The notes beneath the pieces are model-generated. The model had not been told where the DNA came from. It searched no databases and was given only the letters and a program-made list of their open reading frames with translations. Positions 1-7,731 of a stretch of DNA of 16,446 bases are shown one piece after another. The stretch's first letter is position 1; each line of letters starts with the position of its first letter. Source of the DNA: Nitrospirota bacterium. Lineage in GTDB: Bacteria; NPL-UPA2; JAADIA01. The DNA is taken from assembly GCA_013151555.1 (NCBI GenBank), contig JAADIA010000013.1, forward strand, positions 1 through 16,446, in the 5' to 3' direction. A program made the translations under genes and the position numbers.

Positions 1-125
1 TCCAGGGGAAGGATGTGCATCAGGTAACCAGGGTCGTGGGATATTATTCAAGGGTAGAGAACTGGAATAAGAGCAAGCTGGGGGAATTGGAAGGCAGGCA
101 TGAGGGAAATTATCAGATAAAGTAG
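1..125 (+). CDS. nrdD: Anaerobic ribonucleoside-triphosphate reductase, C-terminal fragment (5' end outside window)
   Basis: Reading from base 3, 40 codons are open and end at a TAG at 123-125. The peptide contains T-R-V-V-G-Y-Y-S-R-V followed by N-W-N-K-S-K and ends G-N-Y-Q-I-K. This matches the C-terminal end of class III (oxygen-sensitive) ribonucleotide reductases, where the Gly of the R-V-x-G-Y motif carries the glycyl radical. The family reduces ribonucleoside triphosphates to deoxyribonucleotides under anaerobic conditions after activation by the radical-SAM enzyme NrdG. The catalytic core and the zinc-binding cysteines would lie upstream of the window. No nrdG follows; the next gene is an oxygen-defence flavoprotein. 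The assignment rests on a short but distinctive tail. Confidence 0.82.
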   Translation, partial: QGKDVHQVTRVVGYYSRVENWNKSKLGELEGRHEGNYQIK

Positions 126-238
126 AAAGGGAAGCAAAAAAAGTAGCCCCTTGCGGAAGGAGAGAGGAATGTGTCGGACTTCGCGGGCCTTTATAATGCC
201 CTCCGGCCGATCGGCGTTGCTTTTAAGGAGAAAGTAAG

Positions 239-751
239 ATGAGCCGGAAAGTTTTTCACAAAATTAGTTATGGTCTGTATGTTATTGGTTCGAAAAAAGG
301 CAAGAAATTCAATGGGCAGATTGCTAACACCGTATTTCAGATAACCTCGGAGCCTCCAACAATAGCAGTGAGCATATGCAAGCAAAATCTGACGCATGAA
401 TTTATCCAGGAAAGCAAGGTTTTTAGTATCTCAATTTTATCACGAGAGACACCGATGCGGTTCATCGGGCATTTTGGCTTCAAATGCGGAAGGGATCTGG
501 ACAAATTCAAAGAAGTCGAGCACAAGGTTGGGCTGTCCGGAGTGCCTATCGTCCTGGAGAATGCTATAGGCTGCTTAGAAGTTGAAGTCACCGGCAGTGT
601 AGATGCCGGAACTCATACTGTTTTTATTGGAAAGGTAGTTTATACCGAAATCATTAACGATGAGGAGCCGATGACCTATGCTTGCTATCACGAAGTAAAG
701 GGGGGCAAGGCTCCAAAAACAGCTCCGACATATATTAACGGGGAAAAATAA
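239..751 (+). CDS. Flavin reductase-like FMN-binding protein (flavoredoxin / Hrb N-domain type)
   Basis: 170 residues, start ATG preceded by AAGGAG eight bases upstream. The protein begins M-S-R-K-V-F-H-K-I-S-Y-G-L-Y-V-I and continues with N-G-Q-I-A-N-T-V-F-Q-I-T (about 25-36) and a P-P-T-I-A-V-S-I-C segment. This is the usual opening of the flavin-reductase-like split-barrel domain in flavoredoxins and in the N-terminal half of high-molecular-weight rubredoxin of acetogens and clostridia. Such proteins bind FMN and pass electrons from NAD(P)H to rubredoxin or flavodiiron partners in oxygen or nitric oxide detoxification. The C-terminal rubredoxin domain of Hrb (two CxxCG knuckles) is absent; the protein stops after the flavin domain. 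The diiron gene follows 18 bases downstream, so the two are probably co-transcribed. Its exact electron donor and acceptor cannot be read from the sequence. Confidence 0.82.
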   Translation: MSRKVFHKISYGLYVIGSKKGKKFNGQIANTVFQITSEPPTIAVSICKQNLTHEFIQESKVFSISILSRETPMRFIGHFGFKCGRDLDKFKEVEHKVGLSGVPIVLENAIGCLEVEVTGSVDAGTHTVFIGKVVYTEIINDEEPMTYACYHEVKGGKAPKTAPTYINGEK

Positions 752-769
752 AAGAGGAGGTGGTAAACG

Positions 770-1189
770 ATGGCTGATTTAATCAATGAGGTAAAGTTGG
801 GATGTGCCAAGGGAACCGGGGTGGAAGAAGCGGTAAATCGTAATTTTTCCGGGGAGACTCAGGAAGTGGGTCTTTACCTGGCTATGTCCAGGCAGGCCCA
901 GAGGGAAGGATATCCGGAGATAGCTGCGGCTTTGGAGTCGATTGCTCTGGATGAAGCCTGGCATGCGGCTCATTTCGCTGAGCTTAATGGCAAGATTTCG
1001 GCAAGTACCAAGGAGAATCTCCAAAATATGCTGGCCGGAGAACAAGGAGCTAATAAGGGCAAAAGGGAGGCTGCTCTTAAAGCCAAAGAGGAAGGATGCG
1101 ACCCGGGGCATGATTTTTTTGACGAATCTTCCCGCGATGAAGGCAGACATGCTCAAGCCCTGGAAGGGTTGCTGAAAAGATATTTCTGA
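770..1189 (+). CDS. Rubrerythrin-like diiron protein without rubredoxin domain
   Basis: 139 residues, start ATG behind an AGAGGAGG ribosome site. The ferritin-like four-helix diiron ligand pattern is visible: E29 in G-E-T-Q-E, E62-x-x-H65 in D-E-A-W-H, a candidate glutamate at E100, and E124-x-x-H127 in D-E-G-R-H-A-Q-A-L. Rubrerythrins reduce hydrogen peroxide to water at the diiron site in the cytoplasm of anaerobes. Classical ones (about 190 residues) end in a rubredoxin FeS4 domain; this one stops at residue 139 and has no CxxC pair, so it must receive electrons from another protein. The adjacent flavoprotein is the obvious candidate (inference). The stop codon lies directly before the nifH regulatory block, so this protective unit sits next to the oxygen-labile nitrogenase operon. 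Confidence 0.85.
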   Translation: MADLINEVKLGCAKGTGVEEAVNRNFSGETQEVGLYLAMSRQAQREGYPEIAAALESIALDEAWHAAHFAELNGKISASTKENLQNMLAGEQGANKGKREAALKAKEEGCDPGHDFFDESSRDEGRHAQALEGLLKRYF

Positions 1190-1190
1190 T

Positions 1191-1222
1191 TCTGTCCTTT
1201 TTCTAAGCATGGTGATTAAAAA
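1191..1222 (+). promoter_or_regulatory. Candidate upstream activator element of the nifH promoter
   Basis: This 32-nt stretch matches 10353-10384 upstream of amt1 at 29 of 32 positions, and both copies start exactly 162 nt before the T of their TGGCAC box. It holds a TAAGCA half-site (1204-1209) between a T-run and an A-run. That position, near -170 relative to the predicted start, suits an enhancer for a sigma-54 activator of the NtrC/NifA class. It matches neither the NifA TGT-N10-ACA site nor the usual NtrC site, so the activator is unidentified. Confidence 0.5.
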
Positions 1223-1303
1223 GGGTCAGAAGATGTTGGGGATGAGGGTAAGGCAATGATTTAAAGAGTCGGAAAAGATGTTGTAGTTAAGAGTTTGTTT
1301 ATA

Positions 1304-2276
<973 letters not shown>

Positions 2277-2347
2277 ATAAGTTGCGGACGCTGTCATGGT
2301 ATCGGAGGAACATAAATCTTTTAGCTGAATTTGCCCCTCGCTTAAAC

Positions 2348-2378
2348 AAGCTAAAATTCTCCACGATAATTTTAGCTT
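2348..2378 (+). repeat. Perfect 11-bp inverted repeat between nifH and nifI1
   Basis: AAGCTAAAATT (2348-2358) and AATTTTAGCTT (2368-2378) are exact reverse complements around a nine-base loop. No T-run follows, so it is not a classical terminator. In the transcript it would form a stable stem 72 nt after the nifH stop, consistent with an RNA processing or stabilising element for the nifH segment. Confidence 0.65.
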
Positions 2379-2425
2379 CAGCTTCGGGATAATTCGCATG
2401 TTCAAAGAAGAAGTTCAGCCGGAGA

Positions 2426-2460
2426 TTAGTTTACGCAAATCTCTGATTTCCGTAAACTAA
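2426..2460 (+). repeat. Long hairpin immediately before the nifI1 ribosome site
   Basis: TTAGTTTACG (2426-2435) pairs perfectly with CGTAAACTAA (2451-2460). After one C-C mismatch the stem continues with AAATC (2437-2441) against GATTT (2445-2449) around a three-base loop. It ends nine nt before the AGGAGG (2470-2475) of nifI1. There is no T-tract. Likely roles are blocking 3' exonuclease decay of nifH mRNA or tuning nifI1 translation (inference). Confidence 0.7.
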
Positions 2461-2481
2461 GTGCTCATTAGGAGGATGAAA

Positions 2482-2850
2482 ATGGCCAGAATGGTAATGG
2501 TCCGGGCAATTGTGAGACCGGAAAAGGTGGATACGATTTTGATGGAGTTGTTTGAAGCAGGATTTCCTGCGGTAACCAAGATTGATGTCAGCGGTCGGGG
2601 AAAACAGCGGGGAGTGAAGGTGGGGGAAGTGTGTTATAACGAACTTCCCAAGGAGTTATTGTTGATCGTGACTGAGGAGAAAGATAAAGATTTTATTGTC
2701 AGCACTATCATCAAGTATGCCAAGACCGGGGAGGGAACTTTTGGAGATGGGAAGATCTTTGTTAATCCGGTAGATGAGGTTTATACCATCAGTAGCGGTA
2801 CGAGGGAATTTCCCCTGCGGGAAGAAGAGGAGGCGGGGGAGAACTCATGA
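2482..2850 (+). CDS. nifI1: PII-like nitrogenase regulator NifI1
   Basis: 122 residues. NifI1 and NifI2 form a hetero-oligomer that binds dinitrogenase and blocks Fe-protein docking when fixed nitrogen is ample; 2-oxoglutarate and ATP relieve the block. The PII fold signatures are visible: R-A-I-V-R-P-E-K near the N-terminus, G-R-G-K-Q-R-G-V-K-V-G before the T-loop (38-48), and K-T-G-x-x-T-F-G-D-G-K-I-F-V (81-94) as the PII C-terminal signature. The T-loop lacks the uridylylated Tyr of GlnB. I chose ATG 2482 because AGGAGG (2470-2475) ends six bases before it; a GTG at 2461 and an ATG at 2476 are in frame but overlap the hairpin end or the ribosome site. Placement between nifH and nifD is diagnostic for NifI1. 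Its stop overlaps nifI2 by four bases (ATGA). Confidence 0.95.
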   Translation: MARMVMVRAIVRPEKVDTILMELFEAGFPAVTKIDVSGRGKQRGVKVGEVCYNELPKELLLIVTEEKDKDFIVSTIIKYAKTGEGTFGDGKIFVNPVDEVYTISSGTREFPLREEEEAGENS

Positions 2851-3206
2851 AAGAGATCATGGCGATTATTAGACAGGAGAGGATTAATAAGACTAAAGAA
2901 GAGTTGGTTAAGGCCGGTTTTTCATCTCTCACAGCCCGAAAAGTTTTGGGAAGAGGCCGGATGTTTGTGGATTATGACCTCATGGAAGAGACCGATGGAA
3001 AAGCTATCGGTCTTTCCCGGGGGACGCGGCTTATGCCCAAGAGAATTATTAATGTGATCGTTAAAGACAATGAGGTGGAAGAAATTACCCGGGTTATTAT
3101 CAAGGTAAACCGGACTGATAATAAAGGGGACGGAAAGATTTTCGTTTTACCGATAGACGGGGCTTACCGGGTGAGAGACGGGAAAAAGGGCAATGAGGTA
3201 TTGTGA
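2847..3206 (+). CDS. nifI2: PII-like nitrogenase regulator NifI2
   Basis: 119 residues. Partner of NifI1 in reversible ammonia switch-off of nitrogenase in methanogens and anaerobic bacteria. It starts M-K-E-I-M-A-I-I-R, typical of NifI2, has L-G-R-G-R before a long T-loop region (about 38-65, rich in acidic residues and then basic), and the PII signature [11 protein letters not shown] (93-103). Translation is coupled to nifI1 through an ATGA overlap (2847-2850), and nifD follows after nine bases, so I1, I2 and D should be made from one message in fixed proportion. The T-loop again has no GlnB-type Tyr51 context, as expected for regulation by ligand binding rather than uridylylation. Confidence 0.95.
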   Translation: MKEIMAIIRQERINKTKEELVKAGFSSLTARKVLGRGRMFVDYDLMEETDGKAIGLSRGTRLMPKRIINVIVKDNEVEEITRVIIKVNRTDNKGDGKIFVLPIDGAYRVRDGKKGNEVL

Positions 3207-3215
3207 GGGGAAGTA

Positions 3216-4916
3216 ATGGAACCTATAAAACAGGCAGCAAGGGTGGACCGGGAGGTCGGGAAAAAGGCAGTTAAAGAAATATTGTCGGCCTACCCGGCGA
3301 AAGTAGCGAAAAATAGAAGTACTCATATCGTAGTAAAAGGAAAAAATAAGGGTCAGAAAATCGCCGCTAATACCAGAACTATTCCCGGCATTATTACGAA
3401 CAGAGGTTGTTGTTATGCCGGGTGTAAGGGGGTGGTTATCGGACCGATAAAGGATATGGTCCATATTACCCATGGACCGATAGGCTGTGGTTATTATAGC
3501 TGGGCTACGAGACGTAATCAGGGAATGACGGCGAATAAGAAGCAAATGTTTCTTCCTTACTCTTTTTCTACGGATATGCAGGATAGCGATATCGTCTTCG
3601 GCGGGGAGAAAAAACTGGAGTTAGCGGTAAAAGAGGCTTATGAGCTTTTTAAGCCCAAGGCTATCTCTATAAGCGCTACTTGTCCGGTAGGGCTTATTGG
3701 TGATGATGTCCAGGCTGTAGCCGGACGGATGCAGAAAGAGCTCGGGATTACCGTGATTGCCATGAATTGTGAAGGGTATAAAGGCGTTAGTCAATCGGCC
3801 GGGCACCATATTGCTAATAATAAACTCTTTCAGGAAGTTATCGGTACCGAGGACCGGGAATATAAAAATCCTTTTACCATTAACTTGCTGGGAGAGTATA
3901 ACATCGGCGGGGACGGCTGGGAGATTAAAAGAATATTGGAAGAGCTCGGGTATGAAGTGGTTTCTTTTCTCACGGGAGATGCCGGGGTGGATGATATCCG
4001 CCGGGCCCATAATGCAAAGTTAAATCTTGTCCAGTGCCATCGTTCCATTAATTATATGGCAGAAATGATGAAAAAGAAATACGGCATTCCCTGGTTGAAA
4101 GTGAATTTTATCGGAGTGAACAATACCTCCCGGACGTTAAGGGATGTAGCAAAATTTTTCGGGGCTCAGGAGTTGATAAAGAGAACGGAAGAGGTTATCG
4201 AACGGGAGAGGAAAGAGATAGAACCGGTAATTGATACGTTCAGGAAAGGCATTAAGGGCCGGACCGTCATGTTATTTGTGGGGGGATCCCGGAGTCATCA
4301 TTATCAGGATATATTTTATGAGTTGGGAGTGGAGACGGTTATGTCCGGTTATGAGTTCGCCCACAGGGATGATTATGAAGGGAGAAGAGTTTTACCGGAA
4401 ATAAAGCCTGATGCCGATAGTAAAAATATTGAAGAGCTTAATGTTCAGCCTGACCCGGAGAAGTATCGTCCGGTAGATGGAGAAAAGATTGCCGGACTTC
4501 AACAAAAAGGGGTGCCGGTTAATGATTATGCGGGTCTCTATCCGTCCTTGCCTGAAGGAGCATTGATGATAGACGACCTTAATCATTATGAAACGGAAAA
4601 ACTTATAGAGCGTCTAAAACCGGACCTGTTCTGTTCCGGGATTAAGGACAAGTATGTAGTGCAGAAGATGGGTATTCCCTCTAAACAATTGCATTCTTAT
4701 GATTATTCCGGTCCTTATGCCGGGTTTCGGGGAGCGGTCATCTTTGCCCGCGATATTTACCAGGCGTTTAATAGTCCCAGCTGGAGATATATTAAACCTC
4801 CCTGGGAGACAGAACCTGAAATAGTGGCTACTTTAACGGAAAAAGAGAAGAGAGGTGGTAAAAATGCTGGAGGCAACCCCAAAAGAGATAATCCCCAGAA
4901 AAGCTCTCCGGATTAA
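3216..4916 (+). CDS. nifD: Nitrogenase MoFe protein alpha chain
   Basis: 566 residues. It carries the FeMo-cofactor and, with NifK, the P-cluster, where N2 is reduced to ammonia. Using Azotobacter numbering in brackets, ligands are C65 (C62), C91 (C88) and C156 (C154) for the P-cluster, and C274 (C275) and H493 (H442) for FeMo-co. The substrate-pocket residues Q193 (Q191), H197 (H195), R99 (R96) and R358 (R359) are kept, and no delta subunit gene lies between D and K, so this is the molybdenum type. Residues about 393-447 form the insertion known from clostridial NifD. Odd point: after the usual end near P-P-W-E (528-531) the frame continues for about 35 charged residues, the last 17 codons running inside nifK (53-nt overlap). 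Whether that tail is native or the result of a lost stop is open. Confidence 0.97.
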   Translation: MEPIKQAARVDREVGKKAVKEILSAYPAKVAKNRSTHIVVKGKNKGQKIAANTRTIPGIITNRGCCYAGCKGVVIGPIKDMVHITHGPIGCGYYSWATRRNQGMTANKKQMFLPYSFSTDMQDSDIVFGGEKKLELAVKEAYELFKPKAISISATCPVGLIGDDVQAVAGRMQKELGITVIAMNCEGYKGVSQSAGHHIANNKLFQEVIGTEDREYKNPFTINLLGEYNIGGDGWEIKRILEELGYEVVSFLTGDAGVDDIRRAHNAKLNLVQCHRSINYMAEMMKKKYGIPWLKVNFIGVNNTSRTLRDVAKFFGAQELIKRTEEVIERERKEIEPVIDTFRKGIKGRTVMLFVGGSRSHHYQDIFYELGVETVMSGYEFAHRDDYEGRRVLPEIKPDADSKNIEELNVQPDPEKYRPVDGEKIAGLQQKGVPVNDYAGLYPSLPEGALMIDDLNHYETEKLIERLKPDLFCSGIKDKYVVQKMGIPSKQLHSYDYSGPYAGFRGAVIFARDIYQAFNSPSWRYIKPPWETEPEIVATLTEKEKRGGKNAGGNPKRDNPQKSSPD

Positions 4917-6237
4917 TCCGGCAAAGACGTGTCAACCTATTGGAGCAATGTATGCAGCTTTGGGGATACATAGATGTCTTCCGCACAGTCATGGTTCTCA
5001 GGGATGCGCTTCTTATCACCGGATGCATCTAACGCGGCATTTCCGGGATCCGGTCATGGCTTCTACCAGTTCGTTTACGGAAGGGGCCTCTGTTTTCGGC
5101 GGGAGTTCAAATTTGAGGCAGGCTATAAAGAATATATTCCATATCTATAATCCGGATGTGGTGGCTATTCATACCACCTGTTTATCGGAAACTATTGGTG
5201 ATGATGTTCCCAGTATTATCAGGAGTGCTCAGGAGTTAATCCCGGAGGGAAAACACGTTATTCATGCCAATACTCCCAGTTATGTAGGTAGTCATATTAC
5301 CGGTTTTGCTAATATGACGGTAGGGATGGTAAGGTGTTTGGCAAAGAAAAATAATGCAGATATTTCCTGCCGCATTAATATCATTCCCGGTTTTGTCGAG
5401 CCCGGGGATATCAGAGAAATAAAAAGACTGGTCCGTCTCCTGGAAATTCCGGGTAATATTTTTCCTGATACCTCAGATGTGTTGGATTCGCCGATGACCG
5501 GAAGATTGAATTTCTATCCTGAGGGCGGAGCGAGGGTGGAGACTATAGAAGCTTCCGGTTCAGCGGAAGCTACGGTTAGTTTAGGTTCTTTTTCTTCCTT
5601 GCCGGCGGCCCTGGAATTGAATGTAAGATACGGAGTAGAAGTGGTTTCTCTTAAGGTTCCCATTGGCATTGAAGCTACCGATAGGTTCGTAATGAGATTG
5701 CTGGCTCTCTCCGGCCGGAAGACGCCTCCGGTTGAGTTGGCAAAAGAGAGAGGGCGTCTGGTAGATTTGATGACCGATACCTGTTATCAGTATCAAGGTA
5801 AGCGGGTGGCTTTGTTCGGAGATCCTGATCTGGTAATCCCGATGACGGAATTTCTCCTGAGCTTGGGGATGCAGCCGGTTTACTGTCTGACGGGGACGCC
5901 GGGAAGAAAATTTGTTGAGGAGATTAAAAGAATTTGTGATAGGAGAGTTCCCGATCTCCGGGTAGAAGCCGGCGCAGATTTGTTCTTGCTTCACCAATGG
6001 ATAAAAAATGAAAAGGTGGACTTAATCATCGGGAATACCTATGGAAAATATATCTCTAAGGCAGAGGGTATTCCCCTGGTGAGATACGGATTTCCTATTT
6101 TAGATAGAATTGCTTATCCTTATTTTCCCAATGTCGGTTATGGGGGCGCAATGAGGTTGCTCGAGAAGATTTCTACCGCGTTGTTAGACAAACAGGATGC
6201 CGAGGCGTCTGATGAACAGTTTGAGTTGGTGATGTAG
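4864..6237 (+). CDS. nifK: Nitrogenase MoFe protein beta chain
   Basis: 457 residues. NifK completes the alpha2-beta2 dinitrogenase and shares the P-cluster with NifD. Its three P-cluster cysteines are C23 (C-Q-P-I-G-A-M), C48 (H-G-S-Q-G-C-A-S-Y) and C106 (T-T-C-L-S-E-T-I-G-D-D). The N-terminus is short, lacking the roughly 50-residue arm of proteobacterial NifK, as in clostridial and methanogen proteins. I chose ATG 4864, preceded by AGAGGTGG; a GTG at 4855 in frame lies within the ribosome site. It starts 53 nt before the nifD stop, so its ribosome site and first 17 codons are inside nifD. It is followed by a 117-nt gap filled by a heptad repeat before nifE. Confidence 0.97.
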   Translation: MLEATPKEIIPRKALRINPAKTCQPIGAMYAALGIHRCLPHSHGSQGCASYHRMHLTRHFRDPVMASTSSFTEGASVFGGSSNLRQAIKNIFHIYNPDVVAIHTTCLSETIGDDVPSIIRSAQELIPEGKHVIHANTPSYVGSHITGFANMTVGMVRCLAKKNNADISCRINIIPGFVEPGDIREIKRLVRLLEIPGNIFPDTSDVLDSPMTGRLNFYPEGGARVETIEASGSAEATVSLGSFSSLPAALELNVRYGVEVVSLKVPIGIEATDRFVMRLLALSGRKTPPVELAKERGRLVDLMTDTCYQYQGKRVALFGDPDLVIPMTEFLLSLGMQPVYCLTGTPGRKFVEEIKRICDRRVPDLRVEAGADLFLLHQWIKNEKVDLIIGNTYGKYISKAEGIPLVRYGFPILDRIAYPYFPNVGYGGAMRLLEKISTALLDKQDAEASDEQFELVM

Positions 6238-6240
6238 GGG

Positions 6241-6347
6241 AACAGAGGATAGAGTAAGATAGAAGACAGAAGACAGAAAACAGAGGACAGAAGACAGAAG
6301 ATAGAGGACAGAGAATAGAGGGCAGAAAATCTGACATCTAATTTCTG
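6241..6347 (+). repeat. Degenerate heptad repeat element (AGARGAC)n with terminal inverted segment, copy 1
   Basis: Ten consecutive seven-base units of the form AGAAGAC occupy 6261-6330, preceded by two imperfect units, and are followed by a short opposite-strand segment in which CAGAAA (6323-6328) pairs with TTTCTG (6342-6347). A sister element with the same order of parts lies at 12061-12133. It fills the nifK-nifE gap. This looks like a dispersed intergenic repeat family, not coding sequence. Confidence 0.75.
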
Positions 6348-6354
6348 TATTTAT

Positions 6355-7731
6355 ATGGATATTCTAAGCGAAAGAAAAGCGTTTGTGAAAAGAAAGAGAG
6401 CCGACTCGGGGTTAGCGCTTGACTGCGAGAAGGCTAGTCTTCCCGGAGCGGTAAGCCAGCGGGCTTGTGTGTTCTGTGGGGCAAGAGTTGTCCTTAACCC
6501 TATTACCGATGCCTTGCATCTGATTCATGGACCGATTGGTTGTGCCAGTTATACCTGGGATATCAGGGGCAGTCTGTCCAGCGAGTCGGAAATCTACCGT
6601 CATAGTTTTTCTACGGATATGCGGGAAAAAGACGTTATCTTTGGGGGAGAGAAAAAACTGGAAAAGGCCCTGGAAGAGTTAATAAATAAATTTCAACCCC
6701 GGGCGGTGTTTGTGTTTTCGACCTGTATTGTGGGGATTATCGGCGATGATTTAGAGGCCGTGTGTAAAGCGGCAGAGAGGAAATTCGGTCTTCCCGTTAT
6801 TCCGGTCCAGTCCAGCGGGTTTGAAGGAACCAAGTCTTCCGGGTACCGGGCGGCGGGAGATGCCATCTTCCGGTTAATATGTAAAGGGCAAGCTTTCCGG
6901 AGCGAAAAAGAAGAAAAGATTCCTTTTAGTGTTAATATGCTGGGCGATTTCAATTTGGCAGCGGAACTATGGATAGTTAAAGATTATTTAAAGAGAATAG
7001 GGATTAAGGTCATTGCTACGATGACCGGGGATGGCAAAGTTAAGGATATTCAGGATGCTCCTTGTGCCCGGCTGAATATTTTACAGTGTGCCGGCTCCAT
7101 GGGATATTTAGCCCGGAGATTAAAGGAAGAGTTGGATATCCCTTTTATGAAAATAAGTTTTTTCGGGGAGTTGGATACTATTAATTCTTTAAGGGCTATT
7201 GCGGGTTTTTTTGAAGACCGGAGGATAAGGGAAAATACCGAGCGTCTTATTAGAGAAGAATCGTCCCGCTATAGTTCACGCATAGAAAAATATAAAAAAG
7301 GTATAGAAGGCAAAAGAATCGCTATCTACGTAGGCGGAGCATTTAAAGCCAAGTCGCTGATAAAATCTTTCCGTGCTTTAGATGCTGAAGTAGTGTTTGT
7401 GGGCACCCAGACAGGTAACCGCGATGATTATGAGGAGATTTCAGCCATGACAAATCCGGGTACTATCATTGCCGATGATACCAATCCGGTAGAGTTGGCT
7501 AAGTGTCTTGGCGAGCAGAAGGCGGATTTGCTGGTAGGGGGAGTAAAGGAAAGATATTTAGCTTATAAATTAGGGATAGGTTTTTGCGATCATAACCACG
7601 AACGCAAGTATCCCTTAGCGGGTTTTGTCGGGGATCTGGAATTTACCCGGGAAATTTATACTTCTATTCAAAGTCCGGTTTGGAAAATATTGAAAAGGGA
7701 GAAAGATGCCGGAACATTACGCTACTGTTAA
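6355..7731 (+). CDS. nifE: FeMo-cofactor assembly scaffold, alpha subunit
   Basis: 458 residues. NifEN accepts the NifB-made iron-sulfur core and serves as scaffold for insertion of molybdenum and homocitrate before transfer to NifDK. NifE is a NifD paralogue. Conserved cysteines are C38 (Q-R-A-C-V-F-C-G), C63 (H-G-P-I-G-C-A-S-Y-T-W), C124 (F-S-T-C-I-V-G-I-I-G-D-D) and C245 (N-I-L-Q-C-A-G-S). The histidine that ligates FeMo-co in NifD is not kept in a comparable H-S-Y-D-Y-S-G motif, as expected for a scaffold. D-I-R-G-S after the second cysteine is typical of clostridial NifE. Start ATG 6355 gives the usual N-terminal length but has no recognisable Shine-Dalgarno; it lies eight bases after the heptad repeat. 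The end overlaps nifN by 26 nt. Confidence 0.95.
   Translation: MDILSERKAFVKRKRADSGLALDCEKASLPGAVSQRACVFCGARVVLNPITDALHLIHGPIGCASYTWDIRGSLSSESEIYRHSFSTDMREKDVIFGGEKKLEKALEELINKFQPRAVFVFSTCIVGIIGDDLEAVCKAAERKFGLPVIPVQSSGFEGTKSSGYRAAGDAIFRLICKGQAFRSEKEEKIPFSVNMLGDFNLAAELWIVKDYLKRIGIKVIATMTGDGKVKDIQDAPCARLNILQCAGSMGYLARRLKEELDIPFMKISFFGELDTINSLRAIAGFFEDRRIRENTERLIREESSRYSSRIEKYKKGIEGKRIAIYVGGAFKAKSLIKSFRALDAEVVFVGTQTGNRDDYEEISAMTNPGTIIADDTNPVELAKCLGEQKADLLVGGVKERYLAYKLGIGFCDHNHERKYPLAGFVGDLEFTREIYTSIQSPVWKILKREKDAGTLRYC

Noticed and set aside
192-197. Sigma-70 promoter for the flavoprotein gene from a perfect TATAAT
   Set aside because: No acceptable -35 hexamer lies 16-18 bp upstream, and a single hexamer is weak evidence.
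779-1210. Long minus-strand open frames across the window
   Set aside because: They lie opposite confidently assigned genes, have no family motifs, and follow the codon structure of the plus-strand genes.
3216-6237. Vanadium- or iron-only nitrogenase
   Set aside because: No delta-subunit gene lies between the alpha and beta genes, NifE and NifN are present, and the Mo-type residues (Q191, H195 and E-F-A-H equivalents) are kept.
6261-6330. CRISPR array
   Set aside because: Units are seven bases with no spacers and no cas genes nearby; it is a short tandem repeat.
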